64,000 nucleotides of DNA, taken from Nocardia vinacea (GTDB lineage Bacteria; Actinomycetota; Actinomycetes; Mycobacteriales; Mycobacteriaceae). Under the pieces are notes generated by a model. That model was not told the origin of the DNA, ran no database searches, and saw only the letters and a list, made by a program, of their open reading frames with translations. The DNA is taken from the NCBI RefSeq assembly GCF_035920345.1, contig NZ_CP109149.1, positions 5,394,001-5,458,000 on the forward strand, given 5' to 3'. The stretch's first letter is position 1. Each line of letters begins with the position of its first letter. The position numbers and the translations under genes were made by a program. This document shows positions 34,868 through 44,746 of the stretch, piece after piece.

Positions 34868-36136
34868 TCACCCCGCCTGCGCCCGCTCGCGTCGGACCAG
34901 ACCGTCGGCGTCGATGCTGACCTGATCGCCGGTGTGGAACCAATTTCCGGTGAAGCGGTCCGCGGTGGTCTCCGGATCGTTCCAGTAGCGGTGGGTGACA
35001 TTCGGTCCGCGACACAGCAATTCGCCGTGCCCGGTCTGCGCCTGCGGCCCCCACAGCGCCAATTCGGTACCGCCGAAGGCGAATCCGAGCACCGGATCCG
35101 CGCCGGGCGCGGTATCGGTGTCGTCGTCGACGACCAGGCCGATACCGCTGGTTTCGGTCGCGCCCCAGACCGACCACCGCCGCGCGGCCGGGAACATATC
35201 CCGCAGGGGGGCGGCCAGATCCGCGGGATCGGTGGGAGCGGCGGCACGTTCGCCGCGATGCCCGGCATTGCTGACCCTAACGATGCCCTCGGTACACAGT
35301 CCCTCGGTGCGCAGCGCCGCGAGTTCGGGCAGCAGGCGGGCGAAGACGCGTGGTGTCGCGGAAACCATATCGATCCGTTCGGAGACAATGGTTTCCGCGA
35401 GACTGCGACTATCCGGCGCGAGGACGACCGTGCCGCCGACCGCGAAGGTCGGTAGCAGCTGGTCCACGCAGCCGCTCGCATGCGCCAGCGGTAACAGCAC
35501 CAGATTGCGCAGCCCGTCGGTCGGCAGATCCAGCGCCGCAACGACAGAACGGATCGCGGAAAGCAGATTTTCGTTGGTCAGCTCGACGCCCTTGGGCGCG
35601 ACGGTGGCATTGACCGGACACGGCCCGGCGCCACTGGTGTAGCAGAGCAGTGCCAGATCGTTCAGGGCCGCACCGTCATCGATGAAGGCGGCGCCGTCGG
35701 GCAGTTCGTCACTGCCATCGCCGAGTACGAGATCGGTACTGCTGTCGGCCATCACCCGCTCGGCCACCGCATCGGGCAGTCCGTCGTGCACCAGCACCGG
35801 GACCGCGCCGCTGAGCAGCGCCCCGAGGAAGGCCTGTACCCAGCGCACGCCCGTTGGCATGTGGATGGCGACCCGGTCGCCGTAGCCGATGCCGTGTTCC
35901 TGCAGACCGCCCGCGATGCGGGAGGCGGAGTGCCACAGTTCCCGATAACTCAGCCGGGGGCCGCCGATCTCCACCACCGCCTCCCTGGTCGAGAAGGCGT
36001 GCACCTGCAGATCCAATAGTTCGGTCAGCGCCGGGGTGAGGTTGCCGTAGCGCAGCACCCCATCGGCGCCGCGGGCCAGCGGGGCGTCGCGGGCATGCGG
36101 ACGGTTGAGTGGATATTCGACCAAAAACTGCGACAT
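34868..36136 (-). CDS. Truncated acyl-CoA synthetase-like protein
   Basis: A 422-residue member of the AMP-forming ligase superfamily that stops after TGDQVSIDADGLVRRERAQAG, where normal enzymes continue for about 100 residues with the mobile C-terminal lid bearing the catalytic lysine. The P-loop, normally YTSGTTGxPKG, reads YTSGAGPCPVNATVAPKG, an insertion-like disruption. Motif WGATETSG and the N-terminal LSYRELWHSASRIAGGLQ are recognisable. It probably cannot complete thioester formation. The frame is otherwise intact. It may be an inactive paralogue, an adenylation-only enzyme or an early pseudogene. Confidence 0.7.
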   Translation of the reverse strand: MSQFLVEYPLNRPHARDAPLARGADGVLRYGNLTPALTELLDLQVHAFSTREAVVEIGGPRLSYRELWHSASRIAGGLQEHGIGYGDRVAIHMPTGVRWVQAFLGALLSGAVPVLVHDGLPDAVAERVMADSSTDLVLGDGSDELPDGAAFIDDGAALNDLALLCYTSGAGPCPVNATVAPKGVELTNENLLSAIRSVVAALDLPTDGLRNLVLLPLAHASGCVDQLLPTFAVGGTVVLAPDSRSLAETIVSERIDMVSATPRVFARLLPELAALRTEGLCTEGIVRVSNAGHRGERAAAPTDPADLAAPLRDMFPAARRWSVWGATETSGIGLVVDDDTDTAPGADPVLGFAFGGTELALWGPQAQTGHGELLCRGPNVTHRYWNDPETTADRFTGNWFHTGDQVSIDADGLVRRERAQAG

Positions 36137-36300
36137 GAATCCTCCGCACGCGCCTCGAGCTGCAGGCCCTTGCGACTATATGACGCGAGTCACATTTTCG
36201 CTGGCATAGGCGGTGAACTCGCCGACGCTCGTTCAAGCGCGGGGCTAATGGCGGACTCCGTCCGGCAGCGCCCGATTATGCGAGGAACGTGTCCTGGCTG

Positions 36301-37137
36301 TCACCGGCCGGTGTAAGTCGCCTTTCCCGGTCCGACCTCCAGGAAGCTACGCACCGCGCCGCGCAGATCCGCCGTGTCGAACAGTGCACCGGACACCTCC
36401 GGCGTCACCGAATCCGCGTGCGCCACACCGCCGGATCGCCACGCCTCGATGATCTGCTTGGTCGCGGCATGCGCCCGGGTCGGGCCCTGGGCCAGACGAT
36501 TCGTCAATTCCCGTGCGGCGGTGTCGACATCGTCGTGGATGGCGTTGACCACGCCCCATTCGGCCATGGTCGCGGCGTCGTAGAGGTCACCGGTCATCAC
36601 GAATTCGCGGGCGCGGCCCGAACCAGCGCGCTCGGCCAGTCGCTGTGGCCCGCCCATCGACGGCGTCAGGCCGACGACCGTCTCCACCAGCCCGAATTTC
36701 GCCTTCGGCGCGGCCAGGATGATGTCGCACGCCAGGGCCATTTCGAACGCGGCGGTCAGGGTCAGGCCGTGCGCGGCGAAGACCACCGGACACGGCAGCG
36801 CCTCCAGCGGATGGATGATCTGCGCGAACAGGGTGCGCCACAGCTCAGCGCCCTGCTCGGTCGCTCGGGGGACGGTAGCCGACGAAGTCGGCGGGGTGGG
36901 TGAGAGGAGCCCGTCGAAGATGTGCACGTCGACGCCACCCGAGACCAGCTTGCCCTCGGCCCGCAGCAGCACCGCGCGCGGCGGGTTGGCCGACAGCTCG
37001 GCGAGATCCTCGACGAGCGCGTCGAGCATCGACCGGTCGAACAGGTTCAGCGGCGGATTGGCCAGGGTGAGGGTCGCGACCTCGGCGCCGGCGTCGGTGG
37101 TTTCCCGGGTCAGCCTCGTGGCCTTGGTATCACTCAT
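36301..37137 (-). CDS. Enoyl-CoA hydratase/isomerase family protein
   Basis: A 278-residue crotonase-fold protein starting at ATG 37137. Family features: LTLANPPLNLFDRSMLDAL, oxyanion loop EGKLVSGGVDVHIFD, PCPVVFAAHGLTLTAAFEMALACDIILAAPKAKFGLVE with the catalytic-type glutamate, and GLTPSMGGPQRLAE. The usual GGG of the second oxyanion helix is TAA here, so the substrate or reaction may differ from simple enoyl hydration. No partner beta-oxidation genes are adjacent. Confidence 0.85.
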   Translation of the reverse strand: MSDTKATRLTRETTDAGAEVATLTLANPPLNLFDRSMLDALVEDLAELSANPPRAVLLRAEGKLVSGGVDVHIFDGLLSPTPPTSSATVPRATEQGAELWRTLFAQIIHPLEALPCPVVFAAHGLTLTAAFEMALACDIILAAPKAKFGLVETVVGLTPSMGGPQRLAERAGSGRAREFVMTGDLYDAATMAEWGVVNAIHDDVDTAARELTNRLAQGPTRAHAATKQIIEAWRSGGVAHADSVTPEVSGALFDTADLRGAVRSFLEVGPGKATYTGR

Positions 37138-37238
37138 TCGGCAAGAGTAGGCACACCCACCCCGCCGGCTGCCATCCCCGGGCTCCCCGGCCCCGTTGGC
37201 GGGCATCTTCTCAGGCGTCGATCTGCGAGACTAGGCGA

Positions 37239-38264
37239 GTGACCAAGTCGGTATCGGAAAATGGCTCGTACGTCGAAGCCGGTGAGTTCAAGCGAGATAC
37301 GAATTACATCACCACACGCATTACCGCCGACGGCCGCGACGGGTATCCGGTCGAGCCCGGCCGCTATCGGCTGGTCGCGGCGCGGGCCTGTCCGTGGGCC
37401 AACCGCACGCTGATCGTGCGCAGGCTGCTGGGACTGGAAGAAGTCATCTCGCTCGGGTTGTGCGGACCGACGCACGACAGGCACAGCTGGACCTTCGATC
37501 TGGATCCCCGTGGGGTGGATCCGGTGCTCGGCATTGCCCGGTTGCGTGATGCGTACCTTGCGAGATTCCTGGACTATCCGCGCGGCATCACAGTGCCCGC
37601 GGTCGTCGATGTCCCCACCGGGCAGGTGGTGACCAACGACTACGCGCAGATCACACTCGACTTCGCCACCGAGTGGACCGCATTGCATCGCCCCGGCGCG
37701 CCGCAGCTATATCCGCAGGAGTTGCGGGCCGAGATCGACGAGGTGAACCTGGCGGTCTTCCGGGATGTCAACAATGGCGTCTACCGGTGTGGATTCGCCG
37801 GAACGCAGGACGCGTACGAGGCGGCCTACGATCGACTCTTCGCGCGGTTGGACTGGCTGTCCGAACGCCTCACCACCCAGCGCTACCTGGTGGGCGACAC
37901 CATTACCGAGGCCGATGTGCGGCTGTTCACCACGCTGGTCCGCTTCGATTCGGTCTATCACGGCCACTTCAAGACCAACCGCTCCAAACTGACCGAAATG
38001 CCGGTGCTCTGGGCCTATGCGCGCGATCTGTACCAGACACCCGGATTCGGTGACACCGTCGATTTCGCCCAGATCAAAGAGCACTACTACGTGGTGCACG
38101 CCGATATCAACCCGACGCAGATCGTGCCCAAAGGTCCGGATCTGACCAACTGGCTGACCCCGCACGGCCGAGAAGCGCTGGACGGCAGGCCATTCGGCGA
38201 AGGCACCCCGCCGCCACCGCCACCGCTCACGGAAAGGGTCCCCGCCCTTCGCGAACCGGCGTGA
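37239..38264 (+). CDS. Glutathionyl-hydroquinone reductase-like (Xi-class GST)
   Basis: A 341-residue Xi-class GST fold protein. The redox motif is ARACPWANRTLIVRRLLGLE, with the CPWA catalytic cysteine, and the C-terminal half has DVNNGVYRCGFAGTQDAYEAAYDRLFARLDWLSERL and GDTITEADVRLFTTLVRFD. In organisms with glutathione this family reduces glutathionyl-hydroquinones; in actinomycetes, which use mycothiol, it likely acts on mycothiol adducts. Start GTG 37239. The last 25 residues are a proline-rich tail. Confidence 0.9.
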   Translation: MTKSVSENGSYVEAGEFKRDTNYITTRITADGRDGYPVEPGRYRLVAARACPWANRTLIVRRLLGLEEVISLGLCGPTHDRHSWTFDLDPRGVDPVLGIARLRDAYLARFLDYPRGITVPAVVDVPTGQVVTNDYAQITLDFATEWTALHRPGAPQLYPQELRAEIDEVNLAVFRDVNNGVYRCGFAGTQDAYEAAYDRLFARLDWLSERLTTQRYLVGDTITEADVRLFTTLVRFDSVYHGHFKTNRSKLTEMPVLWAYARDLYQTPGFGDTVDFAQIKEHYYVVHADINPTQIVPKGPDLTNWLTPHGREALDGRPFGEGTPPPPPPLTERVPALREPA

Positions 38265-38376
38265 TCGAACCGACACGCTGGGAACCCGGCCGACCGGGTA
38301 CATCGTTGTCATGACGAGTTGATGGCGGCCGGTGCAATAAGGTCGTTCCGTACGGGCGGAAGAGGAGGATATCGCC

Positions 38377-39108
38377 GTGTTCAAAGGCACGTTCGAGAAG
38401 ACGGTGGTCCAGCTACTCGATACCGGGTCGCGCCTGCAGGCGCCCGCGGTCGCCAAGTACGTGGACCGGCTGCGGCGTTCGCATCCGTCGGAGAACCCCG
38501 CGCAGATCATCGAGCGGCTGGAGCACCAGTACCTGCTCGCGGTCACCGGCAGTGGCGGTGCGGTCGGCGCGACGGCCGCGGTGCCGGGAGTCGGCACCAT
38601 CGCGGCACTCGCGGCGGTCAGTGCCGAGACCACCTTCTTCATGGAAGCGTCCGCGGTGTTCACGCTGGCCGTCGCGGCCGTGCACGGCATCTCCCCCGAG
38701 GACCAAGAGACGCGGCGGGCGCTGGTGCTCGCGGTCGTGCTCGGTGAGAGCGGGATGGAGATCGTCGAGAAGACGGTCGGTCATTCGGCGAAGAACTGGG
38801 GCACGCTGTTCGCCAATAAGATTCCCGGCCTGTCGAGCATGAACGATTCGCTGCTCAAGCGATTCATCATCCGCTTCATCACCAAGCGGGCCGCATTGAT
38901 GGCCGGCAAGGTGGTGCCCGCCGGAATCGGAGCGGTGATCGGCAGCGTCGGCAATCGGGCGCTCGGTAAGACCACGATCAGCAACGCGCGCAAGGCATTC
39001 GGCCCCGCGCCGGTGACCTGGCCCGCCGATCGGCAGCTCGTCATCGACGCCGACCCGCTGCCCGCCCTGGATCCGGCCAAGCCGCAACCCCCGACCACGC
39101 CACGATGA
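38377..39108 (+). CDS. Protein of unknown function with glycine/alanine hydrophobic segment
   Basis: A 243-residue protein. A helical N-terminus (TVVQLLDTGSRLQAPAVAKYVDRLRR) is followed by a long Gly/Ala-rich hydrophobic region, AVTGSGGAVGATAAVPGVGTIAALAAVSAETTFFMEASAVFTLAVAAVHG, then amphipathic helices and a second hydrophobic patch near 185-200. It recalls EcsC-like proteins. The start is GTG 38377 with GAGGAG 9 bases upstream, and the stop overlaps the ABC ATPase start by 4 bases, so it may work with that transporter. Confidence 0.7.
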   Translation: MFKGTFEKTVVQLLDTGSRLQAPAVAKYVDRLRRSHPSENPAQIIERLEHQYLLAVTGSGGAVGATAAVPGVGTIAALAAVSAETTFFMEASAVFTLAVAAVHGISPEDQETRRALVLAVVLGESGMEIVEKTVGHSAKNWGTLFANKIPGLSSMNDSLLKRFIIRFITKRAALMAGKVVPAGIGAVIGSVGNRALGKTTISNARKAFGPAPVTWPADRQLVIDADPLPALDPAKPQPPTTPR

Positions 39109-40079
39109 GCGCGGGCCGACCGCTCGCCTTCTCCGTCCGCGGCCTGACCAAGCGCTACGACCTGGTCACCGCGGTCGAAAACGTGAGCTTCACCGTGCCG
39201 TCCGGTACCACCGCCGCCCTGGTCGGCCCGGCGGGCGCGGGTAAGTCGACAATCCTGCGGATCCTGCTCGGTCTACACCAGCCGACGTCCGGAACCGCCG
39301 CGGTCGGCGGGCCGGGCTCGCGGCGGCGCGACGGATCCGCGGTTGTCGTCGGCGGCATGTTGCAGCCACGTGGACTGCACCCGGCTCGAAGCGCGCGTGA
39401 TCATCTGCTGGTCTATGCGGCGGCCGCGGGAGTCGAGGACGCGCGGGTCGACGAGGTGATCCAGGTGGTCGGCCTCGGTGAGTTGGCGAGGACACGGGCG
39501 GGCGAGCTGTCGGACGGATCGCAAACCCGGCTGGCCCTGGCAACCGCGCTGCTGGGCGACCCGCAGCTGCTGATTCTCGACGAGCCATCGGCCGGTCTCG
39601 ACGCGGCGGAACGCGCCTGGCTGGCGGACTTCCTGCGGCGGCACACCCGTCGCGGTGGCTCGGTCCTGTTATCCAGCGAAAGCCTCGCGAACGTGATTCC
39701 GATGGCGGACAACATCATTGTCGTGAGCGAGGGCTCGGTGGTCTATCAGGGCACCCCTGCCCGGCTTCGGCGCGGACACCCCGATCGACTGGTCGTCGCC
39801 GCATCGACCCCGATCGCACTCGCGACCATGTTGGCCGCACAGGGCTTCACCGATGCGGTGATCCGCCCCGACGGACGCCTCGCCGTCGCCGAAGCGACCG
39901 AAACGCAGATCCGCGCGGCCGCGACGACGGCCGGTGTGCGCGTGGACAATATCGCCGCCGACCAGATCCATCCCGACCGAGTGCTCGCCTCATTGGTCAA
40001 ACCGGCCCGCCCACCCCAGCCCGCCCCCTATGCCGGGATCGCACCGCAGCAACCGACCTCCTACGGGATTACACGATGA
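39105..40079 (+). CDS. ABC transporter ATP-binding protein
   Basis: A 324-residue ATPase: Walker A GPAGAGKST, signature LSDGSQTRLALA (a variant of LSGGQ), Walker B LLILDEPSAGLD and the switch region LLSSES in place of the usual histidine loop. After the ATPase comes a C-terminal extension of about 100 residues, common in drug or antibiotic exporters of this type. ATG 39105 overlaps the previous stop and its own stop overlaps the permease start (ATGA 40076-40079), so the three genes form a tight operon. Confidence 0.9.
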   Translation: MSAGRPLAFSVRGLTKRYDLVTAVENVSFTVPSGTTAALVGPAGAGKSTILRILLGLHQPTSGTAAVGGPGSRRRDGSAVVVGGMLQPRGLHPARSARDHLLVYAAAAGVEDARVDEVIQVVGLGELARTRAGELSDGSQTRLALATALLGDPQLLILDEPSAGLDAAERAWLADFLRRHTRRGGSVLLSSESLANVIPMADNIIVVSEGSVVYQGTPARLRRGHPDRLVVAASTPIALATMLAAQGFTDAVIRPDGRLAVAEATETQIRAAATTAGVRVDNIAADQIHPDRVLASLVKPARPPQPAPYAGIAPQQPTSYGITR

Positions 40080-40858
40080 TCGCCGTTCTGCCACCGGACC
40101 TCGTTCCGGCCGTCAACTCCGAGGTGCGCAAGGTCAGCACACTGCGCGCCGGCCGAATCCTGGCCGCGCTGATTCCCGCGGTCGCCCTCGTCGCGTGCAC
40201 GGTGACCGCACTGCTCGCCGGACCCGCCGATCCGAAATCCAATCCGGCCACGGGCGCGGCGACCATCGGGCTCTATATCGGTCTCGCGGTCGCGATCGTG
40301 GTGGCCGGAGCCTTCGGCGCGGCCGGTGCGGGAGCCGAATACCGTTACGCGACAATGCCGACCACCGCCCTGTTCGCCTCCGACCGGGACCGGCTCGTCG
40401 CCGCGAAGTTCCTCGTCACCGCGGGCTTCGCCCTGGCAGCGACCTTCGTCGTCGAACTCATCGCCTTCGCCTGCCTGCTCGGTTTCGGCCGCGGCAAATT
40501 CGACTTCGGAGTGCGCTTCCTCGCCGTCCTCGGCGGCGGGCTGCTCGCCGCGGTCTGCTGGTCCCTGATCGGCGCCGGCCTGGGCCTGCTGCTGCGCACC
40601 TCCACCACCGCGGTCGTGGCGATGCTCGGCTGGCTGGTGATCATCGAACCGTTGATCTGGGTCGTCGCTAAAGCAATCGGCCTCGCCGGAGTGGTCACCG
40701 TCCTGCCCGGCTCCGCCACTGTCAGCACCGTCGCCGTCGGTTCCTTCAAAGACAGCGACTTCCTGGCCCCCACCCCCGCCGCCCTGGTGGTCCTCATCCT
40801 CTGGACCATCGCCGCCGCCGGTGGGGCCTGGTGGTTGCTGCGCACCCGCGACATCTGA
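40076..40858 (+). CDS. ABC transporter permease, ABC-2 type
   Basis: A 260-residue membrane protein with about six helices (for example GRILAALIPAVALVACTVTALLAG, IGLYIGLAVAIVVAGAFGAAGAG, FLVTAGFALAATFVVELIAF and the last, LVVLILWTIAAAGGAWWLL). The N-terminus NSEVRKVSTLRAGRI and the region GAEYRYATMPTTALFASDR are typical of ABC-2 permeases. It partners with the ATPase encoded just upstream; the substrate is unknown. Confidence 0.88.
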   Translation: MIAVLPPDLVPAVNSEVRKVSTLRAGRILAALIPAVALVACTVTALLAGPADPKSNPATGAATIGLYIGLAVAIVVAGAFGAAGAGAEYRYATMPTTALFASDRDRLVAAKFLVTAGFALAATFVVELIAFACLLGFGRGKFDFGVRFLAVLGGGLLAAVCWSLIGAGLGLLLRTSTTAVVAMLGWLVIIEPLIWVVAKAIGLAGVVTVLPGSATVSTVAVGSFKDSDFLAPTPAALVVLILWTIAAAGGAWWLLRTRDI

Positions 40859-40945
40859 TCCGGCCCCGGCCGCGGGGAACAAACAGCGGTGCGGCACGTG
40901 TCATTACCGTCGGTACCAGCACGACAAGACGGGGTGAGCAGCGGA

Positions 40946-43900
40946 GTGACCGAGCGCGATATGGGTTGGATGCGCAGATTGTGGACCGAGTGTTGGGGCC
41001 ACCGGGGAACGGTCACGGGCATCGCGATCGCATTGACGGCCGGAGCGCTGGTCGAGATCTCCGCGCCACTGCTGACCAAGCGGGCGGTCGATGCGACCGG
41101 AGTCGGTGACACGTCCGTCATCGGGACCATCGCGGCTCTACTCGCCCTTGTCGCATTCGGCCGCTTCTCGGCGGCCTTCGGACGCCGCATGTTGGCCGGA
41201 CGGCTTTCCCTCGATGTGCAGCACTCGCTGCGTGTCAGTCTGCTCGCCTCGCTACAGCGATTGGACGGCGCCGGGCAGGACACGCTGCGCACCGGACAGG
41301 TGGTGTCGCGTTCGATTACGGATCTGCAGTTGGTGCAGGGCCTTTTGGCGATGACGCCGCTGTCCGGGTTGGCATTGCTGGAGTTCCTGCTGGCCGCCGC
41401 AGTGATGGTGTGGCTGTCGCCACCGCTGGCCGCCGTCGCATTGCTGGTGGTCCCGGCAATCGCAGTGCTGGTGTATCGGATGCGGCCTCGACTGTACGCG
41501 GCAACGTGGTCGGCGCAGCAGCGAGCCGCCGAGGTCGCACAACATGTCGAAGAGACCGTCACCGGCGTCCGGGTGGTCAAGGGCTTCGGGCAGGAAGCTC
41601 GGATGGTGCGGGTGCTGGAGGAACAGGGGCGCGTTCTCTACGCCGAGCGCATGCGCGCCGCCAAGATCAATGCGCGCTTCGCGCCCGTGGTGACCACGAT
41701 TCCGCAAGCCGGGCTGGTCGCGGTGATTGTTGTGGGCGGACTGCTCGCCCTGCACGGCGTCATCGGAATCGGCACCTTTCTCGCCTTCTCCGCATACGTC
41801 ACCACCATGACCGTCACCACCCGCACCATGTCCTCGGTGGTGATCATGGCCCAGCTGACCAGGGCCGCCGCCGAGCGCGTCTACCAGGTCATCGACGCCG
41901 CGCCCGAAATCGCCGACCCGCCCGCTCCCGCCGAACTCCCCGATGGGCCCTTGGGCATCGAAATCGATTCGCTGACCTTCGGATTCGAGCCCTCGCAACC
42001 CATCCTGCGTGACCTCGATCTGACCGTGCAGCCCGGCGAAACTGTCGCCATCATCGGCCCGGCGGGCTCCGGAAAGTCAACGCTCTCACTGCTTCTCCCC
42101 CGCTTCTATGCCCCGGAGTCCGGCACCATTCGCCTATTCGGATCGACCGCCACCGCGGAATCCGCTGAGCAAGTGGATATCGCTGACCTGCGCGCATCCG
42201 ATTTACGCAGCGCGGTCGGGGTGGTGTTCGACGACCCATTCCTGTTCAGCGACACCATTGCCGCGAATATCGCACTCGGCCGACCAGCGGCCACCGACGC
42301 CGAAATCCGCTATGCCGCGAAGCTTGCCGCGGCCGACGAGTTCATCACCGAACTCACCGACGGCTACGACACCGTGGTCGGCGAACGCGGATTGACGCTC
42401 TCCGGCGGGCAGCGGCAGCGAATCGCTCTGGCCAGGGCGCTATTGGCGCGGCCACGGATTCTGGTGCTCGATGACGCGACCTCCGCGGTCGATGCGGTGA
42501 CCGAGGCGGCCATCTTCGAGAAGCTGCCCGATGCGGGCGGACGCACCACACTGATCCTGGCGCATCGGGAATCCACACTGGCCCATGCGGATCGGGTGAT
42601 CCGGCTCCCCGGGCCGGTCTCACACGCCACCGATGAAGCCACAATCGCCGACATCCCACGGTCAGCCGGTTCCCGACGCACCGCAACACCCACCAGCGGC
42701 CCCGGCGGATTCTCCAGCGCCGCAGCCGATCTCAGCGAAACCCCCGAATTGCGCCGTACCCTCGAACGTCTGCCACCGGCCACCGAACAACCCGACCTGG
42801 ACGACGAACAGCTGCGCCAACCAGACCCCGGATTCCGACTCACTCGCCTGTTGCGCCCGGTGCGCCGACTGGTTCTGACCGTAATCACCCTGCTCGCACT
42901 GGACACCCTCATCGGCGTCGCCTTCCCACCGATCGTCCGCTATGCCATCGATTCCGGTGTGAGCGGCCATGACTCGAGCGCACTCGCCCGGGCGGGCGCG
43001 CTCGGCGCGGCCTTGGTCGTGCTCGGTCTCGCGGTCGGCGCGGCGACCACCGTCCTCACCGCCCGCAGCGGCGAACGCGTCCTCTTCGGCCTCCGCGTGC
43101 GCAGCTACGCCCATCTGCAACGGCTGGGATTGGACTACTACGAGCGCGAGCTGTCCGGTCGCATCATGACCCGGATGACCACCGATGTGGATGCACTCTC
43201 GACCTTCCTGCAAACCGGCGTCGCGACCACGCTGATCGGCGCACTCACCCTGGTCGGTATCGCGGTGGCGCTATTGGTCATCGATGCCTCGCTGGCCGCT
43301 GTGGTGCTGATCGCGCTGCCGCCGCTGCTGGTCGCGACGGCGCTGTTCCGCCGCGTCTCCTCGACCGCCTACACCGTCTCGCGCGAACACGTCTCGACCG
43401 TCAATGCCGATTTCCAGGAAAACGTCGCCGGACTGCGCGCCGTCCAGGCCAACCGGCACGAGCCGATCGCCGCCCGCCGCTTCGCCGAATACTCCGATCG
43501 CTACCGCGCCAGCCGGATGCGCGCCCAGCGCGCGATCGCCATGTACTTCGCCTTCGTCATCGCCTGGGCCGATCTGGCGCTGGCCGCGGTCGTGTACTTC
43601 GGCGCGCGCGAAGTCGCCGAGAACACCACGACCGCGGGCACACTCATCGCCTTCGTGCTCTACCTGCAGCTGCTCTTCGGCCCGATCCTGCAGTTGTCCC
43701 AGGTTTTCGACGGCTACCAGCAGGCGCGCGTCGGTCTGCGCCGCATCGGCGACCTGCTGCGCACCCCGTCCTCGATCGCCGCCGATCCACCGGACGCGAC
43801 CGCGATCGACCACGGATTGCGCGGCGAGGTCGTCCTCGACGACATCCGATTCCATTATCCGAGCACCGAGAAGCCCGCCCTCGACGGAGTGTCATTGCGG

Positions 43901-44632
43901 ATTCCGGCCGGATCCACACTGGCTTTGGTCGGATCGACGGGCGCGGGCAAATCGACCATCGTCAAGTTGCTGGCCCGCCTCTACGATCTGCCCCGCGACA
44001 ATCCGGGTGCGATCGCCGTCGACGACATCGACATCCGCGACTACCGCCTCACCGACTATCGCGCCCGGCTCGGCATCGTCCCCCAGGAAGCTCACCTCTT
44101 CACCGGCGACGTCGCCAGCAACATTGCATTCGGGAAACCTTCCGCGACCGAAGCGGAGATCGCGGCCGCCGCCACCGCGGTCGGTGCGGCCGACATGATC
44201 GCGGCGCTACCGCAGGGCATGCGTCATCCGATCGGCGAGCGCGGCCGCGGCCTCTCGGCGGGCCAACGCCAACTGATCGCACTCGCCAGGGCCGAATTGG
44301 TCCGTCCGGATCTACTGCTGCTCGACGAGGCCACCGCCACCCTCGATCCGGAGACCGAGGCATCGGTGCTGGTAGCGAGCCGATCGCTGACGCGCGGCCG
44401 GACCACCGTCGTCGTGGCACACCGGCTGGGCACCGCCGCGCGAGCCGATCGGATCGCCGTCGTCGAACGCGGACGAATCGCCGAAATCGGGCCGCACGAC
44501 ACATTGGTTGCGGCCGGTGGCCGCTATGCCCAGCTATGGGCGGCGGCCAGCGAAGCGGGGGGAATATTCTCGGGTGAGGACGGGTCGTCATCTTTGGGAT
44601 CGGGGTTGTCCGGTGGTCAGTCGATCCACTGA
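40946..44632 (+). CDS. Four-domain ABC exporter (TMD-NBD-TMD-NBD)
   Basis: A 1228-residue fusion of two half-exporters. NBD1: GPAGSGKST, LSGGQRQRIALARA and LVLDDATSAVD; the catalytic glutamate is Asp and the Q-loop reads FDDPFLFS. NBD2: GSTGAGKST, LSAGQRQLIALARA, LLLDEATATLD and VVVAHRL, all intact. This asymmetry, one degenerate and one working ATP site, is that of heterodimeric exporters such as TM287/288. It probably exports drugs, lipids or siderophore-like compounds. Several GTG starts are possible (40889, 40934, 40946) and ATG 40961; I use 40946 without strong RBS support. Confidence 0.92.
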   Translation: MTERDMGWMRRLWTECWGHRGTVTGIAIALTAGALVEISAPLLTKRAVDATGVGDTSVIGTIAALLALVAFGRFSAAFGRRMLAGRLSLDVQHSLRVSLLASLQRLDGAGQDTLRTGQVVSRSITDLQLVQGLLAMTPLSGLALLEFLLAAAVMVWLSPPLAAVALLVVPAIAVLVYRMRPRLYAATWSAQQRAAEVAQHVEETVTGVRVVKGFGQEARMVRVLEEQGRVLYAERMRAAKINARFAPVVTTIPQAGLVAVIVVGGLLALHGVIGIGTFLAFSAYVTTMTVTTRTMSSVVIMAQLTRAAAERVYQVIDAAPEIADPPAPAELPDGPLGIEIDSLTFGFEPSQPILRDLDLTVQPGETVAIIGPAGSGKSTLSLLLPRFYAPESGTIRLFGSTATAESAEQVDIADLRASDLRSAVGVVFDDPFLFSDTIAANIALGRPAATDAEIRYAAKLAAADEFITELTDGYDTVVGERGLTLSGGQRQRIALARALLARPRILVLDDATSAVDAVTEAAIFEKLPDAGGRTTLILAHRESTLAHADRVIRLPGPVSHATDEATIADIPRSAGSRRTATPTSGPGGFSSAAADLSETPELRRTLERLPPATEQPDLDDEQLRQPDPGFRLTRLLRPVRRLVLTVITLLALDTLIGVAFPPIVRYAIDSGVSGHDSSALARAGALGAALVVLGLAVGAATTVLTARSGERVLFGLRVRSYAHLQRLGLDYYERELSGRIMTRMTTDVDALSTFLQTGVATTLIGALTLVGIAVALLVIDASLAAVVLIALPPLLVATALFRRVSSTAYTVSREHVSTVNADFQENVAGLRAVQANRHEPIAARRFAEYSDRYRASRMRAQRAIAMYFAFVIAWADLALAAVVYFGAREVAENTTTAGTLIAFVLYLQLLFGPILQLSQVFDGYQQARVGLRRIGDLLRTPSSIAADPPDATAIDHGLRGEVVLDDIRFHYPSTEKPALDGVSLRIPAGSTLALVGSTGAGKSTIVKLLARLYDLPRDNPGAIAVDDIDIRDYRLTDYRARLGIVPQEAHLFTGDVASNIAFGKPSATEAEIAAAATAVGAADMIAALPQGMRHPIGERGRGLSAGQRQLIALARAELVRPDLLLLDEATATLDPETEASVLVASRSLTRGRTTVVVAHRLGTAARADRIAVVERGRIAEIGPHDTLVAAGGRYAQLWAAASEAGGIFSGEDGSSSLGSGLSGGQSIH

Positions 44633-44746
44633 TTTGCTGCTGGGCCTATCCTCAGAGAGGGCGCATCGGCGCGCATCCGCTGATCCCCGTGCCGGGCACG
44701 TCACAAACGTCGCAGCGCGAAGAACGAAATGAGGCGAACACCTGCT

